Source: Oscillospiraceae bacterium
GTDB taxonomy: Bacteria > Bacillota > Clostridia > Saccharofermentanales > Saccharofermentanaceae
Assembly (NCBI GenBank): GCA_902788505.1
Contig: CADAKH010000014.1
Location: forward strand, 1 to 64,000
DNA: 64,000 bases
Reading direction: 5' to 3'
The notes under the pieces were generated by a model. The model saw only the letters and a program-made list of their open reading frames with translations. It did not search any database and was not told the origin of the DNA. Of this stretch, positions 36,968 through 45,459 are shown in pieces; positions within the stretch are counted from its first letter, which is position 1; each line of letters starts with the position of its first letter. Position numbers and translations under genes: made by a program.

Positions 36968-38098
36968 TCAGAGTTCGTAAGGCTTGGGATCTACCTTGGT
37001 ATATCTTATGATCTCTTCCATTCTTGGACGTTCAAGATATGAGACGAGCGAGAATGCCTTACCCTGTTTGCCGGCACGGGCAGTACGTCCTATCCTGTGA
37101 AGATAGAGTTCATTTTCTTTTGGAATATCAAAGTTAAAGACTGCTTCAATGTCATCAACATCGATACCTCTTGCCACAACATCAGTTGCAACAAGAACAT
37201 CGAATTTATCAGCTCTGTAGAGGTCCATTACCCTGTTGCGTTCCCTCTGGCTGCAATCACCGTGAAGGATCCTTGCTGATACACCTGCAGATGTCAGCTG
37301 TTGGCCGACTTTAGTGGTCTGAACTTTTGTATTGCAGAAGACAATGACTTTTTTTAAGTCTTCCTTAGCCATTATCCTGACGATTGTTTTCAGCTTATCC
37401 TTTTCGGGACATTCGAGAATATATTCATCTATATCAGGATGATCTTCGGCCTTGGGCATGACATCTATCTCAGCGCTGCCTGACATGAATTCCCATGTTA
37501 TGTTCTGGATCTCCCTGGGCATCGTCGCAGAGAACAGGGCAATCTGTTTATCGGACGGTGTCAGTGCCATTATCTTCCTTATGTCATTGATAAAACCCAT
37601 CTTGAGCATCTCATCGGCTTCATCAAGGACCAGCGTGTAGATGTTGGATATATCAACGAGTTTTCTTTGAACCATATCGAGTAAACGTCCGGGAGTTGCC
37701 ACTATAACCTGCGGTTTCTTCTCAACCTTTTCGGCCTGGAGCCGCATGCTCTGCCCTCCGATAAGAGCGGCGGCACGGAAACCCTTGATATACTTGGCAA
37801 GACCCTTGAGTTCAGTTGTTATCTGAAGAGCAAGCTCTCTTGTCGGACACAGTATAAGCGCCTGAACCATCTTGGAGTCCATGTTAAGATACTCCAGGAT
37901 CGGTATTCCAAAAGCAAATGTCTTTCCTGTTCCGGTAGGAGCTTTTGCGATCACGCTGATATTATCCATAAGAAGCGGAATCGCTTTCTGCTGGATAGTC
38001 GTGGGCCTCTTTACGCCCATCTTCTTCAAGGCATCCATTACCTCAGGAGACAGGTCAAGATCTGCAAATGTCAACTCTTCATTCATTTTTCCGCTCAT
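36968..38098 (-). CDS. DEAD-box ATP-dependent RNA helicase, core only
   Basis: The 376-residue protein comprises just the two RecA-like domains: Q-motif region (TFADLDLSPEVMDALKKMG), motif I APTGTGKT (53-60), DEAD (159-162), SAT (190-192) and HRIGRTARAGKQG. There is no C-terminal RNA-binding extension, unlike DbpA/CshA types. It unwinds short RNA duplexes, probably in ribosome assembly or mRNA turnover. An extended -10 (TGGTATAGT on the minus strand, about 38115-38123) precedes the start. It ends 2 bases from the trkH stop. Confidence 0.95.
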   Translation of the reverse strand: MSGKMNEELTFADLDLSPEVMDALKKMGVKRPTTIQQKAIPLLMDNISVIAKAPTGTGKTFAFGIPILEYLNMDSKMVQALILCPTRELALQITTELKGLAKYIKGFRAAALIGGQSMRLQAEKVEKKPQVIVATPGRLLDMVQRKLVDISNIYTLVLDEADEMLKMGFINDIRKIMALTPSDKQIALFSATMPREIQNITWEFMSGSAEIDVMPKAEDHPDIDEYILECPEKDKLKTIVRIMAKEDLKKVIVFCNTKVQTTKVGQQLTSAGVSARILHGDCSQRERNRVMDLYRADKFDVLVATDVVARGIDVDDIEAVFNFDIPKENELYLHRIGRTARAGKQGKAFSLVSYLERPRMEEIIRYTKVDPKPYEL

Positions 38099-38149
38099 TT
38101 CTCTTAATCCCGCAAACTATACCACATACCCTTAAATATATGTAGTACT

Positions 38150-38191
38150 TATTTATAATAATTGAGGGACAGGATCTGCTTCCTGTCCCTC
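38150..38191 (-). terminator. terminator hairpin after the repeat-protein gene
   Basis: An 11-bp perfect stem (38181-38191 with 38164-38174) with a 6-base loop starts 23 bases after the stop at 38214. The following minus-strand sequence AATTATTATAAATA is AU-rich but not a pure U-tract, so efficiency is uncertain. Confidence 0.7.
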
Positions 38192-38213
38192 GTACATTTG
38201 ATGTCTTAATCGC

Positions 38214-41200
38214 TTATTTTAAGCTGCGGGCTTTGATTATGAAGATCGGGACTGCTGCAATAACGACAGCTGCAACGATACCCAGTACGATCCACATACC
38301 TGTGTTGCTGTTCTTCTCAGCTGTAACATTAACGGGTTCTGCAGCAGCTGCTTCTGTCTCAATTATCTCTTCGTTGGTCTTAACTGGCTCATTTGCATCA
38401 ACAACGATTAATTCAACTTCAGCCGTACCATCGTCATAAACGATTGTAATTGTGTGATTGCCTGCTTCGAGTCCCTCAAGCGCATCTGCTCTGATGATTA
38501 CCGCGCTGTTATCTTCAGTGAGTTCATAGTTATAGTAATCAACTTCAACGCCATCGATCTGAACACTCTTGAAGTGTGTTGCGATTGAATCGTTATCCGT
38601 GCTTCTCTCAACTGATACAGTGATATCTTCAACGTTGCCAAGTTCAACTGTTGTGCTTCCTAAACCAATGACGGCGTAAGTAGCTTCTACATCCGGTGAA
38701 CCCTTTGTCCACTTAGCGTAGAGTGTGATATCAGATGTAATAGCCGTTGCAAAGCTGAACGGCTTTGTGAGAGCGGCATCGATATACCAACCTCCGAATG
38801 TATATCTTTCTTTCAAAGGATCCTCAGGCTTGAACGCAACTCCGCCATCAGCAACCAGCTGGGTTACAACTTCAGAACCGCCATTTGATTCAAATGTAAC
38901 TGTGAAGTGCTTGTAGTTAACGTTATCCTTTGTGGTCGCCGTTGCAGTATATGTTGCAGTGTAAACTGTCTCGCCTGTTACCTTGGAGATTTCCTTATCC
39001 CAGCCTGCGAAAGTAAATGTCTCCTTTACGGTTGCTGCTTTAGTAGGAGTATCCTTCTCATAAACGGGCATCTTACCGTACTCAATTTCGCCGGTCTGAA
39101 GCACAGTACCATCCTCATTTGCAAATGTGATTTTATACTTGTTGACTGTTGAGGTGTAAGTAGCTGTATAAGTAACATCATTTGTTACCAGTGTTACCTT
39201 ATTGTCCCAACCTGCGAAAGTATATGTAAATTGAGCAGTAGGCTTCTTTGTAGGATTTGCCATATGCTGATAGGTAGCGGTGCTGCCCCATGCAAACTCG
39301 CTCTGCTGGAGGATCGTTCCATCATCGTTCTTATATGTAACGGTGTACATATTGATCTCGAAAACAGCTTCGAGACTGCGGCCTCCTGTAACTGTGAAAG
39401 AATATTCAGCATCCTCGCTTACGATCTTTCCGTTCTCTTCCCAACCTGCGAAATGATATCCTTTATCAGGAGTTGCGACCAAATTGCATGTACTAAAATG
39501 ATTATATGTACCGGACCCTGATACTGAACCATGGTCACCGGCTGTAGCTTCTACAGAATATGAGTTAATTGCAAAATTAGCTGTCAAATTACGAGCACCG
39601 TCAACCTCGAAACTATAAGATGCACTTGTGCTTACCTCTGTTCCATTCTCGTCAGTCCAGTTAACGAAATGATAGCCTGTATTGGGAGTCGCTGTTACAG
39701 TTGCAGTTGAGAAGTAATTATATGTACCACTACCTCCAACAGTTCCATGCTCTGCAGAGGAAGCTGTAACATTAACTTTAAAAGTATCTATCTCAAAAAC
39801 AGCCTTCAAAGTTCTATCTTTAGTAGCAGGGAAAGATAATGTGGCTGGTTCGGTTAAATCAGTTGTTCCATTCTCTATCCATTTGACAAAGTGATAACCG
39901 GTAGCCGGGACAGCCGTTAAGGCAACGTTTCCATTATACGCTCGAATTATCGTACCGGAAGTGCTGTTGTTTACTGTTCCGGAACCATCTACAGAATAAT
40001 CAATTTGGTATTCATTTATTGAATACTCAGCGACATAAGTAAGATCGCCCGTAACTTGAACGGTTAAATCTTTGTCGGTACCAACACAAGTTCCGCCGGC
40101 GATATTCCACTGCTTGAAAGTATAACCTTCTACATCATTAGCTGTAAGCGTAATCTCCGTATCTTGAGTGTGACTACCTGTTCCGGATACTGTTGCAGGA
40201 CAATCGGAAGGCATTACTGTAACTGATATGTCGTACTGGTCAGAGAATTCTGCAAATAAATGACATTCTCCGGAAGCAGTAAAACTGTAAGTCTGAGAAG
40301 TACTGACAGTTTGTCCTGCACCATCTCTCCATCTGACAAAATGATAACCGGGGTTTGGAGATGCAGTAAAAGAAATATTTTGGTAATGCTGATAATTCCC
40401 TGATGCATCCCCTGAAACTGAACCCATGGTATCATCAGCCGACGTAGCTTCAATGAGATAAGTTTTGAGAACAAAATTAGCTCTGTAACTTACATTATTG
40501 GTAATTGAGAAAGTATAATCAGCATTATCGCTTACTTGTTGATTACTGTTGTTGACATCAGTCCAATTAACAAAATCGTAACCTTCACTCGGAACAGCGC
40601 TTATTGTAACACTTTTTCCATATTCATAACTTCCGGAAGAAACAGCCTGATTATTAATTTTAACTGATCCTCCTTCAGCAGGATTAATATTCAGACTTAC
40701 AGTTTTTTCTTCACCTTTCCACTGAGCAACCAGTGTCGTATCAGCACTAAAAGTCACAGAACTCTGGTCCTGATAAACAGTATCTGATGTATCACCACTG
40801 ACTTTCCAACCGGCAAAGATATAATTTGCACGTGTGAACTGATTAGCATTAAGAATTGACTTGGATCCTTTTCCTACTGTCTGATCAGACATATCTCCAG
40901 TAACGCTGTTGTCTGTTACACCAGTTTCAAAAGTAATCTTGCATGGCTCAACCCATTGAGCATATAAATCTATCTCTGAAGTATCCGGTGCGATCGTGTC
41001 TTGGTCAGCATAAGCTGTGCCCGAACCATCTTCTGCAGTGTTCCAACAGCCAAATATCAACCCGGAAGGAGTCGTTGGAGCAGTAAATCCATTCGGTGAA
41101 ATTGTCGTGTTATTACCCTGAGCAACTTCTTGATCATTCATAGTACCGGTTCCGTTATTCCCGTGGAACGTAATTGTACAAACATCGTTCCACTGAGCAT

Positions 41201-41783
41201 ACAGAGTTATGTCACTTGAAAAAGTATATGGGTTGCCATAATAAGTATCACCGGTGCCATCGATGTTAGTAGACCATTCACGAAACACTTTACCGGTTGA
41301 ATTCCAATTCGGGTTAGGAATAGCTATCGCTGCGGCATTTCCACCTGTCTTGGGCATAATAACCTCAACAGTGGAACCCGAAACGCCATTGGGTTCAAGA
41401 GTTACATTAACGTAATTAACTGAATCAATTGCCCAGCGGGCGTAAATTTGAAGCTTATTACCATCAGTATCATTAAATTCACTATCTGGAATCGAGGAAC
41501 CATATTTAAGTCCCTGACTTCCAGCGGTAGTGTACCAACCATCAAATTCACAACCATAAGGCGCCATATAACCTAAATCATCAATCGTCTTAATTGTATA
41601 TTCTGTCGAGGAACCTTTGGTGTAATAATCTGTGTCCTCTTTATCTGTGCCGTTATTTGCTATATAAGTGATTTCATATTCTCCACCGTCAGCATAAACT
41701 CTTAAAGCATTCAACGGTAATGCAGCCATAACGACTACGATGGACATTACAACAATCAAGAACGATCTCAGTTTGTTACTCAT
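38214..41783 (-). CDS. large secreted InlB B-repeat surface protein with C-terminal anchor
   Basis: The 1,189-residue protein has a signal peptide (about 1-32, ending VYA) and then a long tandem array of beta-grasp repeats of the Listeria-Bacteroides/InlB B type. Early units carry WSTNIDGTG or WNTAEDGSG and end LYAQW; middle units are divergent, of the form V-G-SGTYN-x-ATP-x-GYHFVNWTDENG; late units contain FTFAGWDKEI. A beta domain follows, then a membrane segment (WIVLGIVAAVVIAAVPIFII) and IKARSLK. I choose the ATG at 41783, with GGAAAGG upstream. It is probably an adhesin or wall protein; no LPxTG motif is present. Confidence 0.85.
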   Translation of the reverse strand: MSNKLRSFLIVVMSIVVVMAALPLNALRVYADGGEYEITYIANNGTDKEDTDYYTKGSSTEYTIKTIDDLGYMAPYGCEFDGWYTTAGSQGLKYGSSIPDSEFNDTDGNKLQIYARWAIDSVNYVNVTLEPNGVSGSTVEVIMPKTGGNAAAIAIPNPNWNSTGKVFREWSTNIDGTGDTYYGNPYTFSSDITLYAQWNDVCTITFHGNNGTGTMNDQEVAQGNNTTISPNGFTAPTTPSGLIFGCWNTAEDGSGTAYADQDTIAPDTSEIDLYAQWVEPCKITFETGVTDNSVTGDMSDQTVGKGSKSILNANQFTRANYIFAGWKVSGDTSDTVYQDQSSVTFSADTTLVAQWKGEEKTVSLNINPAEGGSVKINNQAVSSGSYEYGKSVTISAVPSEGYDFVNWTDVNNSNQQVSDNADYTFSITNNVSYRANFVLKTYLIEATSADDTMGSVSGDASGNYQHYQNISFTASPNPGYHFVRWRDGAGQTVSTSQTYSFTASGECHLFAEFSDQYDISVTVMPSDCPATVSGTGSHTQDTEITLTANDVEGYTFKQWNIAGGTCVGTDKDLTVQVTGDLTYVAEYSINEYQIDYSVDGSGTVNNSTSGTIIRAYNGNVALTAVPATGYHFVKWIENGTTDLTEPATLSFPATKDRTLKAVFEIDTFKVNVTASSAEHGTVGGSGTYNYFSTATVTATPNTGYHFVNWTDENGTEVSTSASYSFEVDGARNLTANFAINSYSVEATAGDHGSVSGSGTYNHFSTCNLVATPDKGYHFAGWEENGKIVSEDAEYSFTVTGGRSLEAVFEINMYTVTYKNDDGTILQQSEFAWGSTATYQHMANPTKKPTAQFTYTFAGWDNKVTLVTNDVTYTATYTSTVNKYKITFANEDGTVLQTGEIEYGKMPVYEKDTPTKAATVKETFTFAGWDKEISKVTGETVYTATYTATATTKDNVNYKHFTVTFESNGGSEVVTQLVADGGVAFKPEDPLKERYTFGGWYIDAALTKPFSFATAITSDITLYAKWTKGSPDVEATYAVIGLGSTTVELGNVEDITVSVERSTDNDSIATHFKSVQIDGVEVDYYNYELTEDNSAVIIRADALEGLEAGNHTITIVYDDGTAEVELIVVDANEPVKTNEEIIETEAAAAEPVNVTAEKNSNTGMWIVLGIVAAVVIAAVPIFIIKARSLK

Positions 41784-42096
41784 AACGCTAACCTTTCCTG
41801 TTAATCTGTTGCTCAGAGAATCCATTATTCTGATGAGTTCAGATATAGAAGCTTTTTTGTTTGTTAACCGGTCTTCGAATAAACATAGTTATCCTTGGAC
41901 CCTTTTATCCATGATAGGCTTATTGTCCCATAATATTTTTAATAAATAAAGAAAAACAGAGTATTCTGTCATATTAAATATTTATGACATTCTTCACTTT
42001 TCCGTCACGTTCCTCACTCTCATTTGCCCATTCAATTGTCACGAACTGATTTATAATAAGGTCAGATTAATTAACCGTGATAAGGAGTCCTTTCGT
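41784..42096. other. divergent intergenic region
   Basis: No gene is seen in these 313 bases. Toward the plus-strand fusion gene a perfect TATAAT (42052-42057) has only a weak -35 (ATTCAA, 16 bases upstream), and AAGGAG lies 8-9 bases before the ATG at 42097. On the minus strand the repeat-protein gene has GGAAAGG before its start but no promoter I can defend. The sequence is otherwise AT-rich. Confidence 0.5.
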
Positions 42097-43932
42097 ATGG
42101 CAAAGCGCGTATTTCTCATAGTTTTGGACAGTTTCGGCATTGGCGGCGCACCTGACGCAGCAGCTTTTGGAGATGAAGGCAGCAACACTTTGGCTGCCGT
42201 TCTTTCATACTCTAAGGCACCCTTTCCGAACCTCGCGAAAATGGGTCTTCTCGCAATTGACGGTGAGGACGATCAGAGGATCATCGATTACAAGAATGCT
42301 CAGGAGACAATTCCGTCACCCATAGGATCCTACGCAAGAGTAAGGGAAATATCGGCCGGCAAAGATTCCACTATTGGTCACTGGGAGATAGCAGGCATCA
42401 TATCAGATAAAGCCCAGCCCACATATCCGGACGGATTCCCTGAAGAAGTCATGAAGGCCCTTGAGAAAGCTACGGGCAAGGAATATCTTTGCAACAAGCC
42501 ATACAGCGGCACGGATGTCATCAGGGATTACGGCGAAGAACACATGAAGACAGGCAAACCAATCATCTATACTTCAGCCGACAGCGTGCTCCAGATTGCC
42601 GCTCATGAAGAGATAATTCCTCTTAATGAACTGTACGATATTTGTGCCAAAGCAAGAGAAGTCATGACAGGTGATCATGCAGTCGGAAGAGTCATCGCAA
42701 GACCTTTCGTCGGTGAACCCGGCAACTTCACAAGGACTGCAAACCGTCACGATTTCTCACTCAGCGCACCGTCTTCAACAATGCTCGATCTCCTCAAAAA
42801 CGAGGGCTATGACGTTATCTCTATAGGCAAGATCTATGATCTCTTTGCCGGAAGAGGCCTCACGGAATCCAATCCCACTAAGGGCAATACTGACGGCATA
42901 AACAAAACGATTGAAATGATGGACAGGGACTTCACCGGGTTGTGCTTTACGAATCTCGTGGACTTCGACATGAAGTACGGCCACAGAAACGATATCGAGG
43001 GCTATGCAACTGCAATGCATGAGTTCGACGACGCACTGGGGATCATTCTTTCCAAACTCAGGGATGACGATCTTCTCATCATTACCGCCGATCACGGATG
43101 CGATCCGTCAACTGCTTCAACCGATCACTCCAGAGAGTGCATACCTCTCCTCATCTATGGTGACGGCTACAAAACGCCATGCAACATGGGTGAGCTTTCC
43201 GGCTTCAACAACATAGCAGGAATAGTACTTACGGCAATTATGGGTAGAACATATAAGAAGGACTTCTGCCCTGCCACGGACACAAACAAGCCTGATCCTG
43301 AGAACATCATGAGCTATGTTGATCTAACAAACCTCAAGACTACTGCCACCGGTTCCGATATCGAAGAATTGATAGAACGTGCTGCTTCTTTAGGCACTGC
43401 ATCTGTTTGTGTACAGCCCTGCTTTGTTAAGGATGCGGTCAGATTCTCCAAAGGCAGAGTCGCTGTCTGCACCGTTATCGGATTCCCTAACGGTTATTCA
43501 ACTACTGCAACCAAGGTGTTTGAGGCAAAAGATGCCTGTGACAACGGCGCTTCAGAGATCGATATGGTAATCAATATCAACTTCGTTAAGTCAGGAAGAT
43601 ACGATGAAGTATATGAGGAGATTAAACTCATCGCAGAAGCAGTTCACGCCAAGGGCGCGCTTCTCAAGGTCATAATAGAGACATGCGATCTTACTGAAGA
43701 CGAGAAAGTCCGTCTCTGCAAGATCGTAAGCGAGGCCAAAGCCGACTTCATCAAGACTTCAACAGGCTTTGGCAGCGCGGGTGCCAAGGCCGAAGATATC
43801 GTCCTCATGAAAAAGAACATAAGTCCTGATGTAAGGATCAAAGCAGCCGGAGGAATCAGAACAGTAGATTCCGCTAAGGAAATGATCTGTAACGGAGCTG
43901 ACAGGATCGGTGCATCCAAACTGGGTGTGTAA
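42097..43932 (+). CDS. fused phosphopentomutase - deoxyribose-phosphate aldolase
   Basis: One uninterrupted 611-residue chain joins two consecutive enzymes of deoxynucleoside breakdown. Residues 1 to about 390 are DeoB: DSFGIGGAPDA, GKDSTIGHWEIAG, the cap domain SADSVLQIAAHEE/VGEPGNFTR, and the metal motifs TADHGCDP and TDHSRE. Residues about 405-611 are DeoC: VDLTNLK, ASVCVQPCFV, D489 in EIDMVIN, the Schiff-base K553 in IKTSTGFG, and K583 in IKAAGGIRT. The position of the phosphorylated Thr85 of Bacillus DeoB (KDT) is Ser91 here. The product would turn deoxyribose 1-phosphate into glyceraldehyde 3-phosphate and acetaldehyde in one protein. Confidence 0.93.
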   Translation: MAKRVFLIVLDSFGIGGAPDAAAFGDEGSNTLAAVLSYSKAPFPNLAKMGLLAIDGEDDQRIIDYKNAQETIPSPIGSYARVREISAGKDSTIGHWEIAGIISDKAQPTYPDGFPEEVMKALEKATGKEYLCNKPYSGTDVIRDYGEEHMKTGKPIIYTSADSVLQIAAHEEIIPLNELYDICAKAREVMTGDHAVGRVIARPFVGEPGNFTRTANRHDFSLSAPSSTMLDLLKNEGYDVISIGKIYDLFAGRGLTESNPTKGNTDGINKTIEMMDRDFTGLCFTNLVDFDMKYGHRNDIEGYATAMHEFDDALGIILSKLRDDDLLIITADHGCDPSTASTDHSRECIPLLIYGDGYKTPCNMGELSGFNNIAGIVLTAIMGRTYKKDFCPATDTNKPDPENIMSYVDLTNLKTTATGSDIEELIERAASLGTASVCVQPCFVKDAVRFSKGRVAVCTVIGFPNGYSTTATKVFEAKDACDNGASEIDMVININFVKSGRYDEVYEEIKLIAEAVHAKGALLKVIIETCDLTEDEKVRLCKIVSEAKADFIKTSTGFGSAGAKAEDIVLMKKNISPDVRIKAAGGIRTVDSAKEMICNGADRIGASKLGV

Positions 43933-44010
43933 AACGTTAAACAAATTTTTGTTCGTTTTTGCTCAAAAAGTTGTTTTAGTCCCATTAATCGAACTCATAT
44001 CGTGATATAT

Positions 44011-44046
44011 TACCTCCAAAAGAACATACGATCACTTTTGGAGGTA
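44011..44046 (+). promoter_or_regulatory. hairpin that pairs with the ribosome binding site, or deo terminator
   Basis: TACCTCCAAAAG (44011-44022) pairs perfectly with CTTTTGGAGGTA (44035-44046) around a 12-base loop; two more pairs may extend it. The 3' arm contains the GGAGG ribosome binding site of the small gene at 44053. Because GTTTTT follows the stem, it could equally be the intrinsic terminator of the deo fusion gene, which ends 78 bases earlier. Both uses are possible. Confidence 0.55.
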
Positions 44047-44052
44047 GTTTTT

Positions 44053-44334
44053 ATGTCACCACTCGATATGCTTATTTTCCTGTTTTTCATACTCGTTACC
44101 ATCAAGGCGGCATCTTCCTGCATCGAATACTGGAGAGAACCCTCGGAGCCTTCTGTCAGGCCGGCATCTCCGAAGATCCGCACTTCAGCCTCTCTTTCCA
44201 GAACCGTCAGGACTGGAAGACCTTCATCCGTACGCATCACTCCGATCAAGCGTGTAAATGCTCCCGTTACAGCTTCTTCCCGCATCCGTACATCCGCTCA
44301 CCAAAGCCAATTGAAGAATAAGAGTGCAGCATAA
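44053..44334 (+). CDS. small membrane-anchored basic protein, unrecognised
   Basis: The 93-residue frame begins MSPLDMLIFLFFILVTIK with an apparent membrane segment (about 5-22), then WREP and a Pro/Ser/Arg-rich basic tail without further hydrophobic segments. GGAGGT lies 7-8 bases before the ATG at 44053, inside a hairpin. I recognise no family. The composition of the tail is unlike the neighbouring genes and a competing minus-strand frame overlaps its end, so it could be a chance frame; the well-placed ribosome binding site is the main support. Confidence 0.4.
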   Translation: MSPLDMLIFLFFILVTIKAASSCIEYWREPSEPSVRPASPKIRTSASLSRTVRTGRPSSVRITPIKRVNAPVTASSRIRTSAHQSQLKNKSAA

Positions 44335-44419
44335 GTCCCGACCAAAGACTGCTCACTTTTACCATCTTTTTCTCCGTATAAGGGACTACCCGGCCTTGCT
44401 CATCCAACCGTTCTCCACA

Positions 44420-44456
44420 CACCTCACAAAAAGCAAGGCCGGGATATCTCCCGGCC
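44420..44456 (-). terminator. terminator of the PAS-GGDEF gene
   Basis: On the minus strand GGCCGGGA (44449-44456) pairs with TCCCGGCC (44437-44444) around 4 bases and is followed by TTGCTTTTTG, 26 bases after the stop at 44483. The arm 44432-44443 can instead pair with a perfect 12-bp complement at 44389-44400. Confidence 0.85.
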
Positions 44457-44482
44457 ATTAACAATCAGATTATCAGTTCAGA

Positions 44483-45421
44483 TCAGAAAGATACTTTGTT
44501 CTTTCCTTCCCTCTTAGACTTATTGAGCTTTCGCTCAGCTTTTGAAAGAAGGTCTGACAGATCCGGATCAGCAGGATCGAACATCGCCAGACCTGCGGAG
44601 ATCGTTATTCTTTCTCTTCTTCCGTCAAGAACTACCGGTTCCGTTGCCATAAGCTCAACAAGCTTCTTTGCCAGGCCTACAGCGGTTATCTTTTCTGTAT
44701 CAAGAAGAACTATAGCGAACTCATCGCCGCCGGTACGGAAGCATGTGTCCTCTGTCCTTACATTTGCAACACATCGCTCTGCAACACTCTTAAGTACTAT
44801 ATCACCATTCTGCTGGCCATACTGGTCGTTAATATTGGTAATGTCATCAACATCGATGACGAGCAATGCAAATGTGCTTCCGTCTGTTCTCTTCTCATAG
44901 AGACTTGCATATTTCTCCAGAGTCTCATAGAAGTAACGTCTGTTATAAAGACCGCTCAGGTCATCGACGCGCGCAAGGAGTTCCATCTTGTGATATGAGC
45001 GCTCAAGTTCAAGTTCAAGTTTCTTTGTCTCTGTTATATCTCTGGATATACCCCATGTTCCGACTATGTTGTTGTCCTTGTCATACAGAGGATATTTGGA
45101 TGCACTGTAATACTTTACATTATCATCATCCAGATACAGTTCTTCTTCAATATTAAGGACCGGCTTCCCGGTTCTCATTATCTCAAGTTCAACCTGTCTT
45201 GCCTTCTCGGCAAACTCGGCGGGAAAATAGTCCATGTCAGTCTTGCCGACAAGTTCATCAGGAGTTGCAGCACCCAGCTGTTTTGCATGGTCATAATTGT
45301 TCCATATGAATTTGGAGTCTTTATCCTTGAAATAGATCGTATCGCTTCCGTATTTGCGGATAGTATCGATAACCAACCTATCGTTTATCTGCAGCTCTTC
45401 CCAAAAATTATTCTCAGACAT
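44483..45421 (-). CDS. PAS domain diguanylate cyclase
   Basis: The 312-residue cytoplasmic protein has a PAS domain (about 14-130, with KDKDSKFIWNN and GTWGISRDITETK), a short coiled linker (about 130-150) and a GGDEF domain with an intact GGDEF motif (231-235). R222-T-E-D225, five residues before it, is a canonical product-inhibition I-site. It should make cyclic di-GMP and be feedback-inhibited, with the PAS domain sensing a ligand or redox state. There is no membrane segment. The cluster at 53-60 kb has a degenerate GGDEF protein and another GGDEF gene ends the window, so c-di-GMP signalling is a theme here. Confidence 0.93.
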   Translation of the reverse strand: MSENNFWEELQINDRLVIDTIRKYGSDTIYFKDKDSKFIWNNYDHAKQLGAATPDELVGKTDMDYFPAEFAEKARQVELEIMRTGKPVLNIEEELYLDDDNVKYYSASKYPLYDKDNNIVGTWGISRDITETKKLELELERSYHKMELLARVDDLSGLYNRRYFYETLEKYASLYEKRTDGSTFALLVIDVDDITNINDQYGQQNGDIVLKSVAERCVANVRTEDTCFRTGGDEFAIVLLDTEKITAVGLAKKLVELMATEPVVLDGRRERITISAGLAMFDPADPDLSDLLSKAERKLNKSKREGKNKVSF

Positions 45422-45459
45422 TACTTTACCTCATCCGAATCAGCATTAAATGTTGATTC

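Noticed and set aside
44267..44464. Minus-strand frame of 65 codons with a C-x2-C-G motif (FCEVCGERLDEQG)
   Set aside because: It looks like half a zinc ribbon, but it starts inside the terminator stem of the preceding gene, lacks a ribosome binding site and has no second Cys pair of the right type. Kept only as a possibility.
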